Positions 17,417 through 27,243 are shown, counted from the first letter of the stretch. The stretch: 64,000 nt of DNA from Streptomyces sp. MUM 2J (GCF_022414535.1 NZ_JADWYM010000030.1:20508-84507), one strand, 5' to 3'. Made by a program: numbers and translations. The notes: generated from the letters alone by a model not told the origin.

Positions 17417-18589
17417 TCACCGGGGGCGGAACTGAGGGCCGTAGGTCTCCTCGGTACCGGCGATGGGCATCTCCATCAGGTCCACGGCGGGAGCCTCCAG
17501 CCTGCGCATGCGACGCACCGCGGTCATCAGACTGTCGGGGTCGCCTTCCTCCCACGCCGTGTCGAGCGCTTCCAGAACCGTGGTGTACGTGCTGTCGAAG
17601 TCCTCCAGGAGCCGCTGGGCCGCGGCGGGCGGTCGGTCCCATCCGCCCGCCGGGACCATGGACATGGGCCGCGTGTCGGGGAAGGGGATCGACGGTCCGG
17701 TGAACTGCCACGTGCCGGCGGCCTCACGTAGTTGCCGGCCGTGATAGATCTCGGCGAAGGCGTAGTAGTGCGCCATGTGGCCGTCGTCGAGACCGTCGGT
17801 CGGGGAGGCCGAGGTGCCTTCCCCCTGATCCTTGATGATCTCGATCGAGCGCTCGACGTCCTCAAGCGTCTTGATGGGACTGAGCGTGTCCTCACCGATG
17901 CGTTCGTGCAGCTGCCGGTCGACGGAGAGATCGGGTGCCACCACTCGGAACGCCTTCTGCAGTTCGTCGTAGAAGTGGCCGATGCTGTGGGGTTCAGGCG
18001 CGCCGTCGGTCAGTGGCGCCGCAGGCGCCTCGATGGCCATCATCACGTCCCGCAGGAGTTCCCTGGTCAAGCCGGACAGGTACACGTTGAGCCCCGGATG
18101 CACGCCGCCGGGCAACGGCCCCGGGTAGACGGGTGCCGACTCCCTGATCCGCGGTCGGCCCCCCAACCCCGCCAGCAGGTTGCAGACGATACCGAAGTGG
18201 TACATCTCGTCGGAGATGATGCGCCGGATCAGCCGGGCGGCATCGCACGTGCGGTTCCTGACGGACCACCAGCCGCAGAGATAGGGCGGGATGGTGGAGA
18301 ACTCGATCTCCACGGCCACCTGGAGGGCTGATCTGAGCCAGTCGACGCCGCGGTTCCCCTCGGGGACGGCGACCAGACGGGCCACCGCCCCGTGCCGCGG
18401 TGGGGGGTACTGCCCGGGAGCCGAACCTTGGGGACTCCTGGCGCAGGCGGCAGCGGAGACCGGCGTGGCCGCCGCGAAGGCAGCCGATGCCAGGAGGCTG
18501 CGACGCCGAACAGGAACACCGGCCGCTCCCTCGGGAAATCCATTCGCCTTCGCCACGGCCGCCTCCGCACCCGCCGGTGATCCCGGCAT
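17417..18589 (-). CDS. Tat-exported ferritin-like (VioB/RebD iminophenyl-pyruvate dimer synthase-like) protein
   Basis: The product of about 390 residues has an N-terminal twin-arginine signal, VRRRSLLASAAFAAATPV, followed by a ferritin-like four-helix domain. It shows EIEFSTIPPYLCGWWSV (about residue 91) and EMYHFGIVCNLLAGLGG, the Glu and Glu-x-x-His di-metal pattern of the family found in the non-haem part of VioB/RebD proteins and in many stand-alone actinobacterial proteins. The ATG at 18589 has only a poorly spaced GAGG; a GTG at 18556 has GGAGG six bases upstream and still gives a complete Tat signal, so it may be the true start. No VioA- or RebO-like oxidase is adjacent, hence the reaction is unknown. 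Confidence 0.8.
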   Translation of the reverse strand: MPGSPAGAEAAVAKANGFPEGAAGVPVRRRSLLASAAFAAATPVSAAACARSPQGSAPGQYPPPRHGAVARLVAVPEGNRGVDWLRSALQVAVEIEFSTIPPYLCGWWSVRNRTCDAARLIRRIISDEMYHFGIVCNLLAGLGGRPRIRESAPVYPGPLPGGVHPGLNVYLSGLTRELLRDVMMAIEAPAAPLTDGAPEPHSIGHFYDELQKAFRVVAPDLSVDRQLHERIGEDTLSPIKTLEDVERSIEIIKDQGEGTSASPTDGLDDGHMAHYYAFAEIYHGRQLREAAGTWQFTGPSIPFPDTRPMSMVPAGGWDRPPAAAQRLLEDFDSTYTTVLEALDTAWEEGDPDSLMTAVRRMRRLEAPAVDLMEMPIAGTEETYGPQFRPR

Positions 18590-18981
18590 CGCCCTCGTAC
18601 CAGATACGCGAAGCTAGCAGCCCTGCCCGGCCCCGCCGTGGTGTCCACAGCGCACGACGCGCCTTGTCACACCATCGGTCCAGCCGGGAACCGAGCGGCC
18701 ACGGGGAGCGGCCGCATCAGCCGGGTGCCCGAGGCGCAACGTTCGCTTCGGGCGCCCGACTTCGGACTCCGGAAGAACCCGAGCCTCTTCGGGCTGCGGG
18801 CAACAGGGGACGAGTGCGACCCCGCCCCGTGTGAACGCGGCCGTACAGCGCTTCGTGTACTTGCTTCCCGCCCGGTGCCACTTCCCCTGGAACCTCATAT
18901 ATCCGGAATCTCACCTAGTATTTCGCACCGTGTTCGGGTGATCGCATGTAGTGATCATGTGGTGTGTTCAATGATGGCAGT
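18590..18981. other. Intergenic, about 390 bp, upstream of the vWA operon
   Basis: No gene is assigned. The last 90 bases before the vWA operon are clearly AT-richer than the surroundings and presumably hold its promoter. A CGGTGCGAAATACT element lies here on the minus strand (see 26735). Confidence 0.5.
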
Positions 18982-19305
18982 ATGACAGGGCGTGTGTTGA
19001 TTTGGTCCGGGGGCGCGGTCGCGTTGGCGACCGTCGTGGGTATGACGTGGTACTGGGGTCGGACGGGATTTCGGCTGGACGACACCCTGGGGTGGATCGG
19101 CGCGGTGGTGGGTACTGCCGGACTGGCCATGGCGGTGTTCGGGGCTGCCGCGGCCGGCCGTGACCCGGACGCCGACCACCGGGTCGACTCGCGGGAGGGG
19201 GAGCGGACGAGCGGTGGTGCCGTCCGTGTGCGGATGAAGGCCAGGGCATCCGGAAAGAGCCGGGTGTACCAGGCCGGCCGCGACCAGACCGTCAACGACG
19301 CATGA
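18982..19305 (+). CDS. Small two-helix membrane protein with C-terminal QAGRDQ motif
   Basis: The product of 107 residues has two hydrophobic helices (about residues 5-25 and 37-58) and a charged tail ending GKSRVYQAGRDQTVND. The same VYQAGRDQ motif stands at the N terminus of the next gene's product. If the positive-inside rule holds, the tail is cytosolic. No enzyme family is recognised. The ATG at 18982 gives MTGRVLIWSGG and has only a weak ribosome site; an in-frame GTG at 18964 is an alternative. Its stop overlaps the next gene (ATGA), so it is the first member of a coupled three-gene operon. The function is unknown. Confidence 0.72.
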   Translation: MTGRVLIWSGGAVALATVVGMTWYWGRTGFRLDDTLGWIGAVVGTAGLAMAVFGAAAAGRDPDADHRVDSREGERTSGGAVRVRMKARASGKSRVYQAGRDQTVNDA

Positions 19306-20549
19306 GCCCCGACACCCGAGAGCCCGGGGGCGCACCCGGGGACGGCGGAGCGCCCGGCGACGCCGGTGCGCCGGAGAACAGCGGGCCCCAGATGGAGGCC
19401 ACTGCGTCGAGGCGCGGCCGGGTGTACCAGGCCGGCCGTGACCAGCGGATCATCAGCGTCACCATGCCCCGCAGTATCCGCAACGCGCTGCTGGGGCTTG
19501 TCGTGCTGGCGCTGATCGCCGGCGGCGGCTGGGCGGTTGTGAAGTGGGTACTGCCGCTGTCGGCGCCGACGTACAAGACTCAACTGCTCATCGACACCAC
19601 GGCCTCGGCCGATCCGAAGGACATCACGGCCTCGGTCGGGAAAGTGGTGGGGAACTCGGGAACCCGTGACGCCCTGGCGTTACGGAGCTTCGGCGGCAGG
19701 TGCGGCGTGGAGGACAACACCACCCGACTGGTCGGCTTCGGCACCGACAACCGGCAGGAGATCGTGGAGGCCGCTGCGGGTGTCTCCGCGGGAGGCGCAG
19801 CCACCCTGCTCCGAGGCATCGTCCAGGCTGTGGAGGACTTCTCCGAGGACTTCGCTCTCGGAGCGGACCAGCGGGCGAAGCAGGTCAACCGCATCATCGT
19901 CGTCACCCGGCATGGCCAGGACGCCTGTGACCAGGACACCGCCTTCGTCCAGCAGGAGATCCGGGACCGCGTACGGGCGGCGGGGCTGAAGATCCAGTTC
20001 CGGCTCATCGGCTACCAGGTTCCGGAGGGCCAGCGCGACAGCCTGAAACGGATCGCCAGCACCGGCTCGGCGAAGACCGATCCGGTGTTCGCCGACACCC
20101 CGCCGGAACTGGATGACGCCCTGGAGTGGTCCACCAACATCGAACCCGTGTTGCGGAACGCCACGAAGATCGTCGATACGCTCAATCTTGCGGTGAAGCA
20201 CATCGACATCGGGGTTCAGGCGATCAACGACGGCCGCCTGGACGTGGCGGAGAGCAACCTTGCGCGGGCCAGAAAGGCCAACACCGGAACTGAGTTCGAG
20301 GACCTCGAGGGCCGGACCAACAGCCCCGACGGGCGCGACATCCACGACCGGGCGACCGAACTGCGGGACCAGCAGGAACGCGTACTCACCGCCGCGGACC
20401 GACTCCGGGCGGCCGCACAGTCCGAAGCGCCCCTGCAACCCGGGCACGAGGCCTTCAAGAAGGCTGCGCAGAACTACAACATTCAGGTGGGGGCGATGAA
20501 TGAGGCGTTGGCGGGGCTACGGGCGAAGGGCCCGGGGGCGCGGTCGTGA
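19302..20549 (+). CDS. Membrane-anchored vWA-like protein with N-terminal QAGRDQ motif
   Basis: The product of 415 residues has a short cytosolic N terminus carrying SRRGRVYQAGRDQ (about residues 35-47), one transmembrane helix (about 60-82), a von Willebrand A-like domain (about 92-275) and a helical C-terminal region (about 290-410). The vWA domain starts KTQLLIDTTASAD, where DTTAS is a variant of the metal-binding DxSxS motif, and has a second strand NRIIVVTRHGQDACD. It is a paralogue of the first half of the next gene's product: both carry LRSFGG/LRRFGG-C and a GYQVPEGQR / GFGVPDAQR helix. The vWA part should lie outside the cell. Start and stop both overlap the neighbours by 4 bases. Confidence 0.82.
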   Translation: MSPDTREPGGAPGDGGAPGDAGAPENSGPQMEATASRRGRVYQAGRDQRIISVTMPRSIRNALLGLVVLALIAGGGWAVVKWVLPLSAPTYKTQLLIDTTASADPKDITASVGKVVGNSGTRDALALRSFGGRCGVEDNTTRLVGFGTDNRQEIVEAAAGVSAGGAATLLRGIVQAVEDFSEDFALGADQRAKQVNRIIVVTRHGQDACDQDTAFVQQEIRDRVRAAGLKIQFRLIGYQVPEGQRDSLKRIASTGSAKTDPVFADTPPELDDALEWSTNIEPVLRNATKIVDTLNLAVKHIDIGVQAINDGRLDVAESNLARARKANTGTEFEDLEGRTNSPDGRDIHDRATELRDQQERVLTAADRLRAAAQSEAPLQPGHEAFKKAAQNYNIQVGAMNEALAGLRAKGPGARS

Positions 20550-22330
20550 CCGGGGTTGATGTCGAGCGGTCCGGGGCCCGGTCCGGAGGCCGTCGGTTGC
20601 GTCTGGTCATTGCGCTGGTCGCCGTGGTGGCGGTGGTGGCCGGGGCGGTGGTGTTCTTGGTGATGCGGGCTATTCCGGATTATCGTACGGCGCTCCTGGT
20701 GGATGCCTCGGCCACTACGACTTCGGAGGCTGCTGGGGGATTCGGCGCGATCAGGGATTCGGTCGGGGCTGCGGCACAGAACGCCGGGGACGGGGATGCG
20801 CTGTCCCTGCGGCGTTTCGGCGGGGCGTGCGGCGACCCGGGGAACACGGCGGAGTTGGTGGGTAGCGGTACTGGTCGGGGCGAGAGGATCAGGCAGGCGT
20901 TGCGTGAACTGGAGCCTGCCGGGAAGGCGACGCTGCGGAGTGGGATCCTGGCGGCCATCGACGACTTCTCCGGCCGTTTTCCGTTTCGGGGGAGTGAGCG
21001 CAATCGCATCGTCGTTGTAACCGGTAGTGGGGTTGATGCCTGCTCTGGTGATCCCGCTGCGGTGGCTGAGGAGGTCCGTGGTCGTGTGGCGGAGGCCGGG
21101 CTGAGTCTGGATTTCCGGTTCGTGGGCTTTGGGGTGCCCGACGCGCAGCGGGAGACGCTGGGGCGAATCGCCGCGGCCGGCAAGGCCCCCGAACCGCGGT
21201 TCGCGGACAGTGCGGAAGACCTGACCGCCATCCTCAGAGAACTCACCATCCCGGACGCGCCGGAAGCCCAACAGGTCCACATGCCCTCACAGGAGACCTT
21301 CCGCCCTCTGGCTTGGACCACGGACAGCCAGATCAAGATCCTCCGAGATCCCGGCAAACCGGCCCTTACGCTCTCGATGAGCGACGGGAACAGCCGGCCC
21401 GGAACTGTGATCTGGTCGGCCGACCGGGGTCAAGTCGCCTGGACCGAAATATCCCGAGACCCGAACGCCTCGGCGAGAGTCGGCATGCTGGACCTCACCA
21501 GCGGCGCGAAGCACGCATGGACGTGCGAGTTCTGCGAGATCGCTTTCCTCGGAGAACGGCTGGTCTCGTCAGGGCAGGACCTGACCGTTTATCCCGCCGA
21601 CGGCGGCGCGCCCACTCAGGTGGACATCCAGGGCATTCCTCCGGGGCTGGCGCAGGACTCCGCACCCAACACCCAGCCTTTCAGTATCCGTCGTGACGAC
21701 GGAACCCTGGCCACTTACGCGACCGTGACGGAGGACTCAAGACCCCCTGATGCCTCCGGTATCTCCGTTGGGATTGTCGGCCTGTACGAGATCACGCCGA
21801 ATCTTGGAGCCCGACGCTTGGCCGGGCAGACCTACGACCTCGTCCGCGAGTTCCCGGGTTTCCTCTCTGTGAGTCCAGACGGCAAGCGTGCGATGTTCTG
21901 GCTGGGCCACTTCGGCGGCGGGACATTCAGTGCCTGCACCGTCTCCCACCAGATACGGGTCATTGATCTGACGACCGGGAAGACCACGGCGGCCGCGACG
22001 CGGCCACAGTTCGGCCTCAAGGAGAGTGCCGCGTGGTTCGACAGTGATGGAACAGCCCACGCGGTCTTCGAGAACTGGGGGTCGGCGCTGGGCGGTCCCC
22101 AATCCTGCGAGCGCAACATCGATACCCCTCCGCTCTCCTACCGTCTGCCGGCGAGCGGTAACACCTGGGTCAAGGAGAAAGGGGCGGCGGGACGCACAGT
22201 GAAGGTCGGCGGCAGTGCGCAGGTCAGGGACGAAGCCGTGGGAGGCGCTCCTGGGCGACTGATTCTGGAGGACGGAAACAACAGCAGGACTCTGGACGAC
22301 AAGGTCAGGGATTTCTATCCGTCGTGGTGA
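20546..22330 (+). CDS. Membrane-anchored vWA-like protein with C-terminal propeller-like region
   Basis: The product of 594 residues has an N-terminal transmembrane helix (about 19-41), an extracellular vWA-like domain (about 48-230) starting TALLVDASATTTS (DASAT fits DxSxT), and a C-terminal region (about 245-590) of repeated beta-strand segments such as FRPLAWTTDSQIKIL and GFLSVSPDGKRAMFW, which look like a TolB/WD-type propeller. The GTG start at 20546 overlaps the preceding stop (GTGA). Codons in the first 500 bases end in A or T more often than in neighbouring genes, hinting at acquisition from elsewhere (a visual impression, not measured). It may act with the preceding vWA protein as an extracytoplasmic sensor or adhesion complex; this is inference. 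Confidence 0.82.
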   Translation: MTGVDVERSGARSGGRRLRLVIALVAVVAVVAGAVVFLVMRAIPDYRTALLVDASATTTSEAAGGFGAIRDSVGAAAQNAGDGDALSLRRFGGACGDPGNTAELVGSGTGRGERIRQALRELEPAGKATLRSGILAAIDDFSGRFPFRGSERNRIVVVTGSGVDACSGDPAAVAEEVRGRVAEAGLSLDFRFVGFGVPDAQRETLGRIAAAGKAPEPRFADSAEDLTAILRELTIPDAPEAQQVHMPSQETFRPLAWTTDSQIKILRDPGKPALTLSMSDGNSRPGTVIWSADRGQVAWTEISRDPNASARVGMLDLTSGAKHAWTCEFCEIAFLGERLVSSGQDLTVYPADGGAPTQVDIQGIPPGLAQDSAPNTQPFSIRRDDGTLATYATVTEDSRPPDASGISVGIVGLYEITPNLGARRLAGQTYDLVREFPGFLSVSPDGKRAMFWLGHFGGGTFSACTVSHQIRVIDLTTGKTTAAATRPQFGLKESAAWFDSDGTAHAVFENWGSALGGPQSCERNIDTPPLSYRLPASGNTWVKEKGAAGRTVKVGGSAQVRDEAVGGAPGRLILEDGNNSRTLDDKVRDFYPSW

Positions 22331-22456
22331 CGTGCGGGCATCGATCGCTCACGTGCCCGCGTCGACGTGAGGGCTACGGCTGGCGCGTTCGGTCCAGCCT
22401 CGCTCCACCCCCCCGCACCCCGGCCGGTTCTCGACGACGGCCGAACCCTGACCCTC

Positions 22457-23422
22457 TGACGGCGGATCAAAAGTGACCCGCTTGGTGATCTTCCTCTGAC
22501 CATGGCCTTGGTGATCAAGGTCAGGAGGGAAGAGGTGATCTGTGTGGAGGACTGGGCGGAGATCCGCAGGCTGCACCGGGCCGAGCAGATGCCGATCCGG
22601 GCGATCGCGAGGCACCTGGGGATCTCGAAGAACACGGTGAAGCGGGCGCTGGCCACGGACCGGCCTCCGAAGTACGAGCGGGCAGCGAAGGGCTCGGTCG
22701 TGGACGCGGTCGAGGTGCAGATCCGCGAGCTTCTTCGCGAGACGCCGACGATGCCCGCCACGGTGATCGCGGAGAGGATCGGCTGGCAGCGCGGGATGAC
22801 GATCCTCAAGGAACGAGTGCGCGAGCTCAGACCGGCGTACTTGCCGGCCGACCCGGTCTCACGGACGACATATCAGCCGGGCGAGCTGGCCCAGTGCGAC
22901 CTGTGGTTCCCTGACGTGGACGTGCCCCTCGGCTATGGGCAGACCGGCAGGCCACCGGTGCTGGTACTCGTCTCGGGCTACTCGCGAGTGATCACCGCGA
23001 GGATGCTGCCGTCGAAGACCACCGGGGACCTGATCGACGGGCACTGGCGGCTGCTGTCCGCCTGGGGCGCCGTCCCCAGGATGCTGGTCTGGGACAACGA
23101 GGCCGGCGTCGGCCGCGGCAAGCTGACCTCTGAGTTCGCCGCCTTCGCCGGGCTTCTCGCGACGAAGATCCATCTGTGTCGGCCACGGGATCCGGAGGCC
23201 AAGGGGCTGGTGGAACGGGCCAACGGCTATCTGACCTCCAGCTTCCTGCCCGGCCGGCACTTCTCGGGCCCGGACGACTTCAACCGCCGGCTTGCCGCCT
23301 GGCTGGCCGTCGCCAACCGGCGCGTCCACCGGATCCTGAGCACCCGTCCGGTCGATCGCTGGGAAGCCGACAAGGCCGGGATGCTCGCCCTGCTGGCGGT
23401 ACATGGCCCAATCCGCCACTGA
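22457..23422 (+). mobile_element. IS21-family insertion sequence remnant (left end and truncated istA, no istB)
   Basis: The left boundary is placed where a TGACGGCGGATCAAAAGTGA stretch begins, similar to ends of actinobacterial IS21-type elements. It contains the istA-like gene at 22535-23422, which is cut short, and no istB ATPase gene follows. The right end is not recognisable, so the right coordinate is the end of the reading frame only. Confidence 0.55.
22535..23422 (+). CDS. IS21-type transposase IstA, C-terminally truncated
   Basis: The product has 295 residues against about 400-500 for full IstA proteins. The N-terminal helix-turn-helix is IRAIARHLGISKNTVKRAL. The integrase core keeps all three acidic residues: Asp in QCDLWFPDVDV, Asp in LVWDNEAGVGRG and Glu in AKGLVERANGYL. 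The frame ends abruptly after RWEADKAGMLALLAVHG, where IstA proteins normally continue into the beta-rich C-terminal domain, and no IstB ATPase is encoded nearby, so transposition is unlikely. GTG 22535 is preferred, with AGGAGG 6 bases upstream; ATG 22502 is also in frame. It sits just downstream of the vWA operon. Confidence 0.75.
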   Translation: MICVEDWAEIRRLHRAEQMPIRAIARHLGISKNTVKRALATDRPPKYERAAKGSVVDAVEVQIRELLRETPTMPATVIAERIGWQRGMTILKERVRELRPAYLPADPVSRTTYQPGELAQCDLWFPDVDVPLGYGQTGRPPVLVLVSGYSRVITARMLPSKTTGDLIDGHWRLLSAWGAVPRMLVWDNEAGVGRGKLTSEFAAFAGLLATKIHLCRPRDPEAKGLVERANGYLTSSFLPGRHFSGPDDFNRRLAAWLAVANRRVHRILSTRPVDRWEADKAGMLALLAVHGPIRH

Positions 23423-23732
23423 CCTGAGGAAATGCGTGAAATCGCCGGAGGAGAAGCGAAGTTGGTCCGCTCCTGGTCCGGATCTTGGTGGCGGGGGCCG
23501 CTGGGCGTCGATGCTGGGAGTGTCCCTGTGGCGCCACATGGCTCCGCACAGGCAGGTCCGGCTGTCGTTCCTCGGCTGAGCGGCGCGGCACGGGAGGCCC
23601 GGACGGCGTGCCCCGTGCTAGCGTTGCGCTTTTGCTGTGTCGCTGTGTCGGTGCTCCGTTGGGTGTCTCCGGTCGGCGGCCGCGTCCCTGCCGCGCCTTC
23701 CTCGGTACGGTCCCTTCGGAGGAAGACTCTCT
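23423..23732. other. Intergenic, 310 bp, between IS remnant and DEAD helicase
   Basis: No intact gene. On the minus strand the fragment LRFSSGDFTHFLRSV resembles the end of DUF397 proteins, but the frame is broken and too short to call. The helicase promoter is presumably here. Confidence 0.45.
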
Positions 23733-25187
<1,455 letters not shown>

Positions 25188-25319
25188 GACCGGCTTCCCG
25201 GACTGCCGGGCGGTGTCTTCGTCCACACTGCTGGACGGATACGCGGGACCGGAGATCGGCCGGGGGCATCGGACGGCGTCACGTACGGGTGGCCGTGCGC
25301 AGAGGGAGGCGTGCAGGCG

Positions 25320-26230
25320 ATGGAGAACGGAGCGGACCTGCCACGGCGGATCGGCGTCTGCACCGTCGAGCGAGAACTGGGCGCGAGCGGCATGGGAATG
25401 GTCTACCTTGCCCGGTGACGGGGCGGTCGGGTCGTCACCGGGCAAGGTGGCCCGCTCCGAACCGGCGGCCGACCCGCACTTCCGTGAACGGTTCCGCGCA
25501 GAGGTCGAGGCCGCCCGCAGAGTCGGCGGTTTCCACACGGCTACGGTCGTAGACGACGATCCCGACGCGGAGGCGCCCTCTCTCGGGGCAGCACTGGGCG
25601 AGGCGCTCCAAACCGCCCACGCCTGCGGGCTCGCACACCGGAATCTGAAGCCGGGCGACATCATCATGGCCGACGACGGCCCACGCGTCCTCGATCTCGG
25701 CATCGCGCGGGCCGTGGAGTCCACCCGGCTGACGGCCGCCGGGGCGGTCTTCGGCACTCCCGGACACCTCGCGCCCGAGCAGGCGCAAGGCGACGAAGTC
25801 GGCTGTGCCGCCGATGTGTTCGCACTCGGGGCCGTACTCGTCGCGGCGGCCGGAGGCAGCGCGTTCGGCATCGGCACGCCCATGGGGCTTATGTACCGGT
25901 CGCTGCACGAGCCCGCGGATCTCTCCGCGCTGCCGGGGGGAGTTGCGGTCGCTGGTCGCCGCCTGCCTCTCCAAGGACCCGGCCGGCCGTCCCGCGCCCG
26001 AGGAACTCCTGGGCTCGCTCGGGCCGGACCCGAACCCGAACAACACACTCGCTCTCGCCACCCCTGACCGGCCGCGCGTCGCACTGCCTGTCCCGGTCGA
26101 GCCTCCCGCCGATCCCGGCCGCGTCGACGAACCTCTCCGGTGCACCCTGGCCGAACCCTCGCGCACGCCCCGCGTGATCACCCTGCTGATCGTGGCCGCG
26201 GCCGTGACGAGCGCGGCTGCCTGGCGGACG
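25320..26230 (+). pseudogene. Degenerate Ser/Thr protein kinase (PknB-type)
   Basis: The frame starting MENGADLPRRIG contains the nucleotide-binding loop LGASGMGMVYLAR, then stops at TGA 25416-25418. In another frame the kinase resumes with KVARSEPAADPHFRERFRAE, HTATVVDDDPD, a deletion of the hinge region, LAHRNLKPGDIIM (HRD changed to HRN), VLDLGIARA (DFG changed to DLG) and FGTPGHLAPEQ. It shifts again to LRSLVAACLSKDPAGRPAPE and a membrane-like stretch VITLLIVAAAV. The stop, at least two frame changes and loss of the catalytic Asp show it is dead. The 3' end is replaced at about 26220 by an oppositely oriented methyltransferase fragment. Confidence 0.75.
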
Positions 26231-26496
26231 AGCGGCTGGTCGACCAGGCCAAGACGCTTGCCCGCCATCGACCATGCCTGGCACTGCGGGGAGGCGGTCA
26301 GCCCGGGAATCCGACCGGAGAAGATCCATACGGTATAGCGGGCGACATCGGTCCGGATCGTCAACCGAACGACTCGAGCCCGGGTCTTGCAGGCCCAGCT
26401 GTCTCACTCCAGGCCGATGTCCCGGGCCCCGGGGACGGTGAGGGCGTGGCTCCAGCCGCTGGGACCGGCGAACAGGTCGAGGATGATCCGCCTCAT
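26220..26496 (-). pseudogene. Decayed DNA cytosine-5 methyltransferase, N-terminal part
   Basis: On the minus strand an ATG at 26496 opens MRRIILDLFAGPSGWSHAL, the S-adenosylmethionine-binding motif I of cytosine-5 methyltransferases. Translation stops at a TGA (26404-26406) exactly where these proteins usually read a Trp in GLEW. Beyond the stop, the same frame continues DSWACKTRARVV, VWIFSGRIPGL, TASPQCQAWS (motif IV, normally PPCQ) and AGKRLGLVDQPLV before merging into the antisense of the kinase pseudogene. Such methylases are common in actinobacterial prophages. Stop, motif change and truncation make it inactive. A preceding minus-strand frame ends with an ATGA overlap at 26493-26496 and may be its former neighbour. 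Confidence 0.6.
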
Positions 26497-26734
26497 GAGG
26501 CCGGCTCGGAATTCTCCTGTACCGGCTCGGCTTCGCCACGGCAGGCCCAGGGAGAGCAGCCGTCGACCACACCGTTCTCCAGCTCCTCCGCATCGGTTCG
26601 GGCGTCCAGCGGCTGCTTGCGGGCGGCCGATTCGGCGGCAGTGACGTGGCCGATCGGGGCCTGGGCGAGCGGTTCCCGGGAGCGGTGCAGGAAGGCCTGC
26701 CCGAGCAGCCGACCCGCTGTACGAAGGCATTCCC

Positions 26735-26748
26735 CGGTGCGAAATACT
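26735..26748 (+). promoter_or_regulatory. CGGTGCGAAATACT element before the GNAT start
   Basis: This AT-rich 14-mer lies 6 bases before the GTG start at 26755 and also occurs, on the opposite strand, just right of 18914, where a GTGAG again follows closely. TACTCT inside the extended site fits a -10 box placed for leaderless transcription. Its role is inferred. Confidence 0.3.
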
Positions 26749-26754
26749 CTCCCG

Positions 26755-27243
26755 GTGAGTTCACGCCCTTTTCCGATCAGCCAGCCGATCACGATACGGA
26801 GGGCCGTCGCGCGGGATGCCAAACGGCTCACGCGGCTCGTGCGTGGCTCAGGTGCCTACGAGGGTAAGTACGCAGCCGCAGTCGCGGGCTACCGGGTCGG
26901 CCCTGATTACATCGAGGAACACCGCGCCTTCGTGGCCGTCGGCGCCGACGAGCATGGAGGCCGGGTCCTCGGGTTCTACTCGCTCGTCCTCGCTCCACCG
27001 GAGCTCGACCTGCTGTTCGTCGCCGACGAAGTGCAAGGACGGGGTATTGGACGGCTGCTCGTGGAGCACATGCAGTCCGAGGCCCGTGCCGCCGGGCTCG
27101 ACCGTCTCAAGGTCGTGTCGCATCTTCCCGCAGAGGACTTCTACCACCGCGTTGGTGCGGTGCGGACCGGGACCGCGTTCGCGAACCCGCCCGCCGTGCC
27201 GTGGGACCGTCCCGAATTCGAGTTTCGCATTCCTTCGGAATGA
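26755..27243 (+). CDS. GNAT-family N-acetyltransferase
   Basis: This acetyl-CoA-dependent N-acetyltransferase has 162 residues. It begins SSRPFPISQPITIRRAVARDA and contains the acetyl-CoA-binding motif A LLFVADEVQGRGIGRLLVEHM (Q/R-x-x-G-x-G/A as QGRGIG), then ARAAGLDRLKVVSHLPAEDFYHRVGA, the usual motif B. The substrate is unknown. The GTG at 26755 is the best start, since upstream codons belong to debris on the other strand. No Shine-Dalgarno sequence is visible and a TACTCT box lies 4 bases before it, so the message may be leaderless. It appears to be the only intact gene between the kinase/methylase debris and the dehydrogenase fragment. Confidence 0.82.
   Translation: MSSRPFPISQPITIRRAVARDAKRLTRLVRGSGAYEGKYAAAVAGYRVGPDYIEEHRAFVAVGADEHGGRVLGFYSLVLAPPELDLLFVADEVQGRGIGRLLVEHMQSEARAAGLDRLKVVSHLPAEDFYHRVGAVRTGTAFANPPAVPWDRPEFEFRIPSE

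Noticed and set aside
18717..18914. Minus-strand 65-codon frame beginning VRFRIYEVPGEVAPGG
   Set aside because: No family, codon pattern poor after 30 residues; kept only as context for the CGGTGCGAAATACT element.
23425..23535. Minus-strand LRFSSGDFTHFLRSV, similar to the end of DUF397 proteins
   Set aside because: Only one short segment matches and the frame upstream does not fit.
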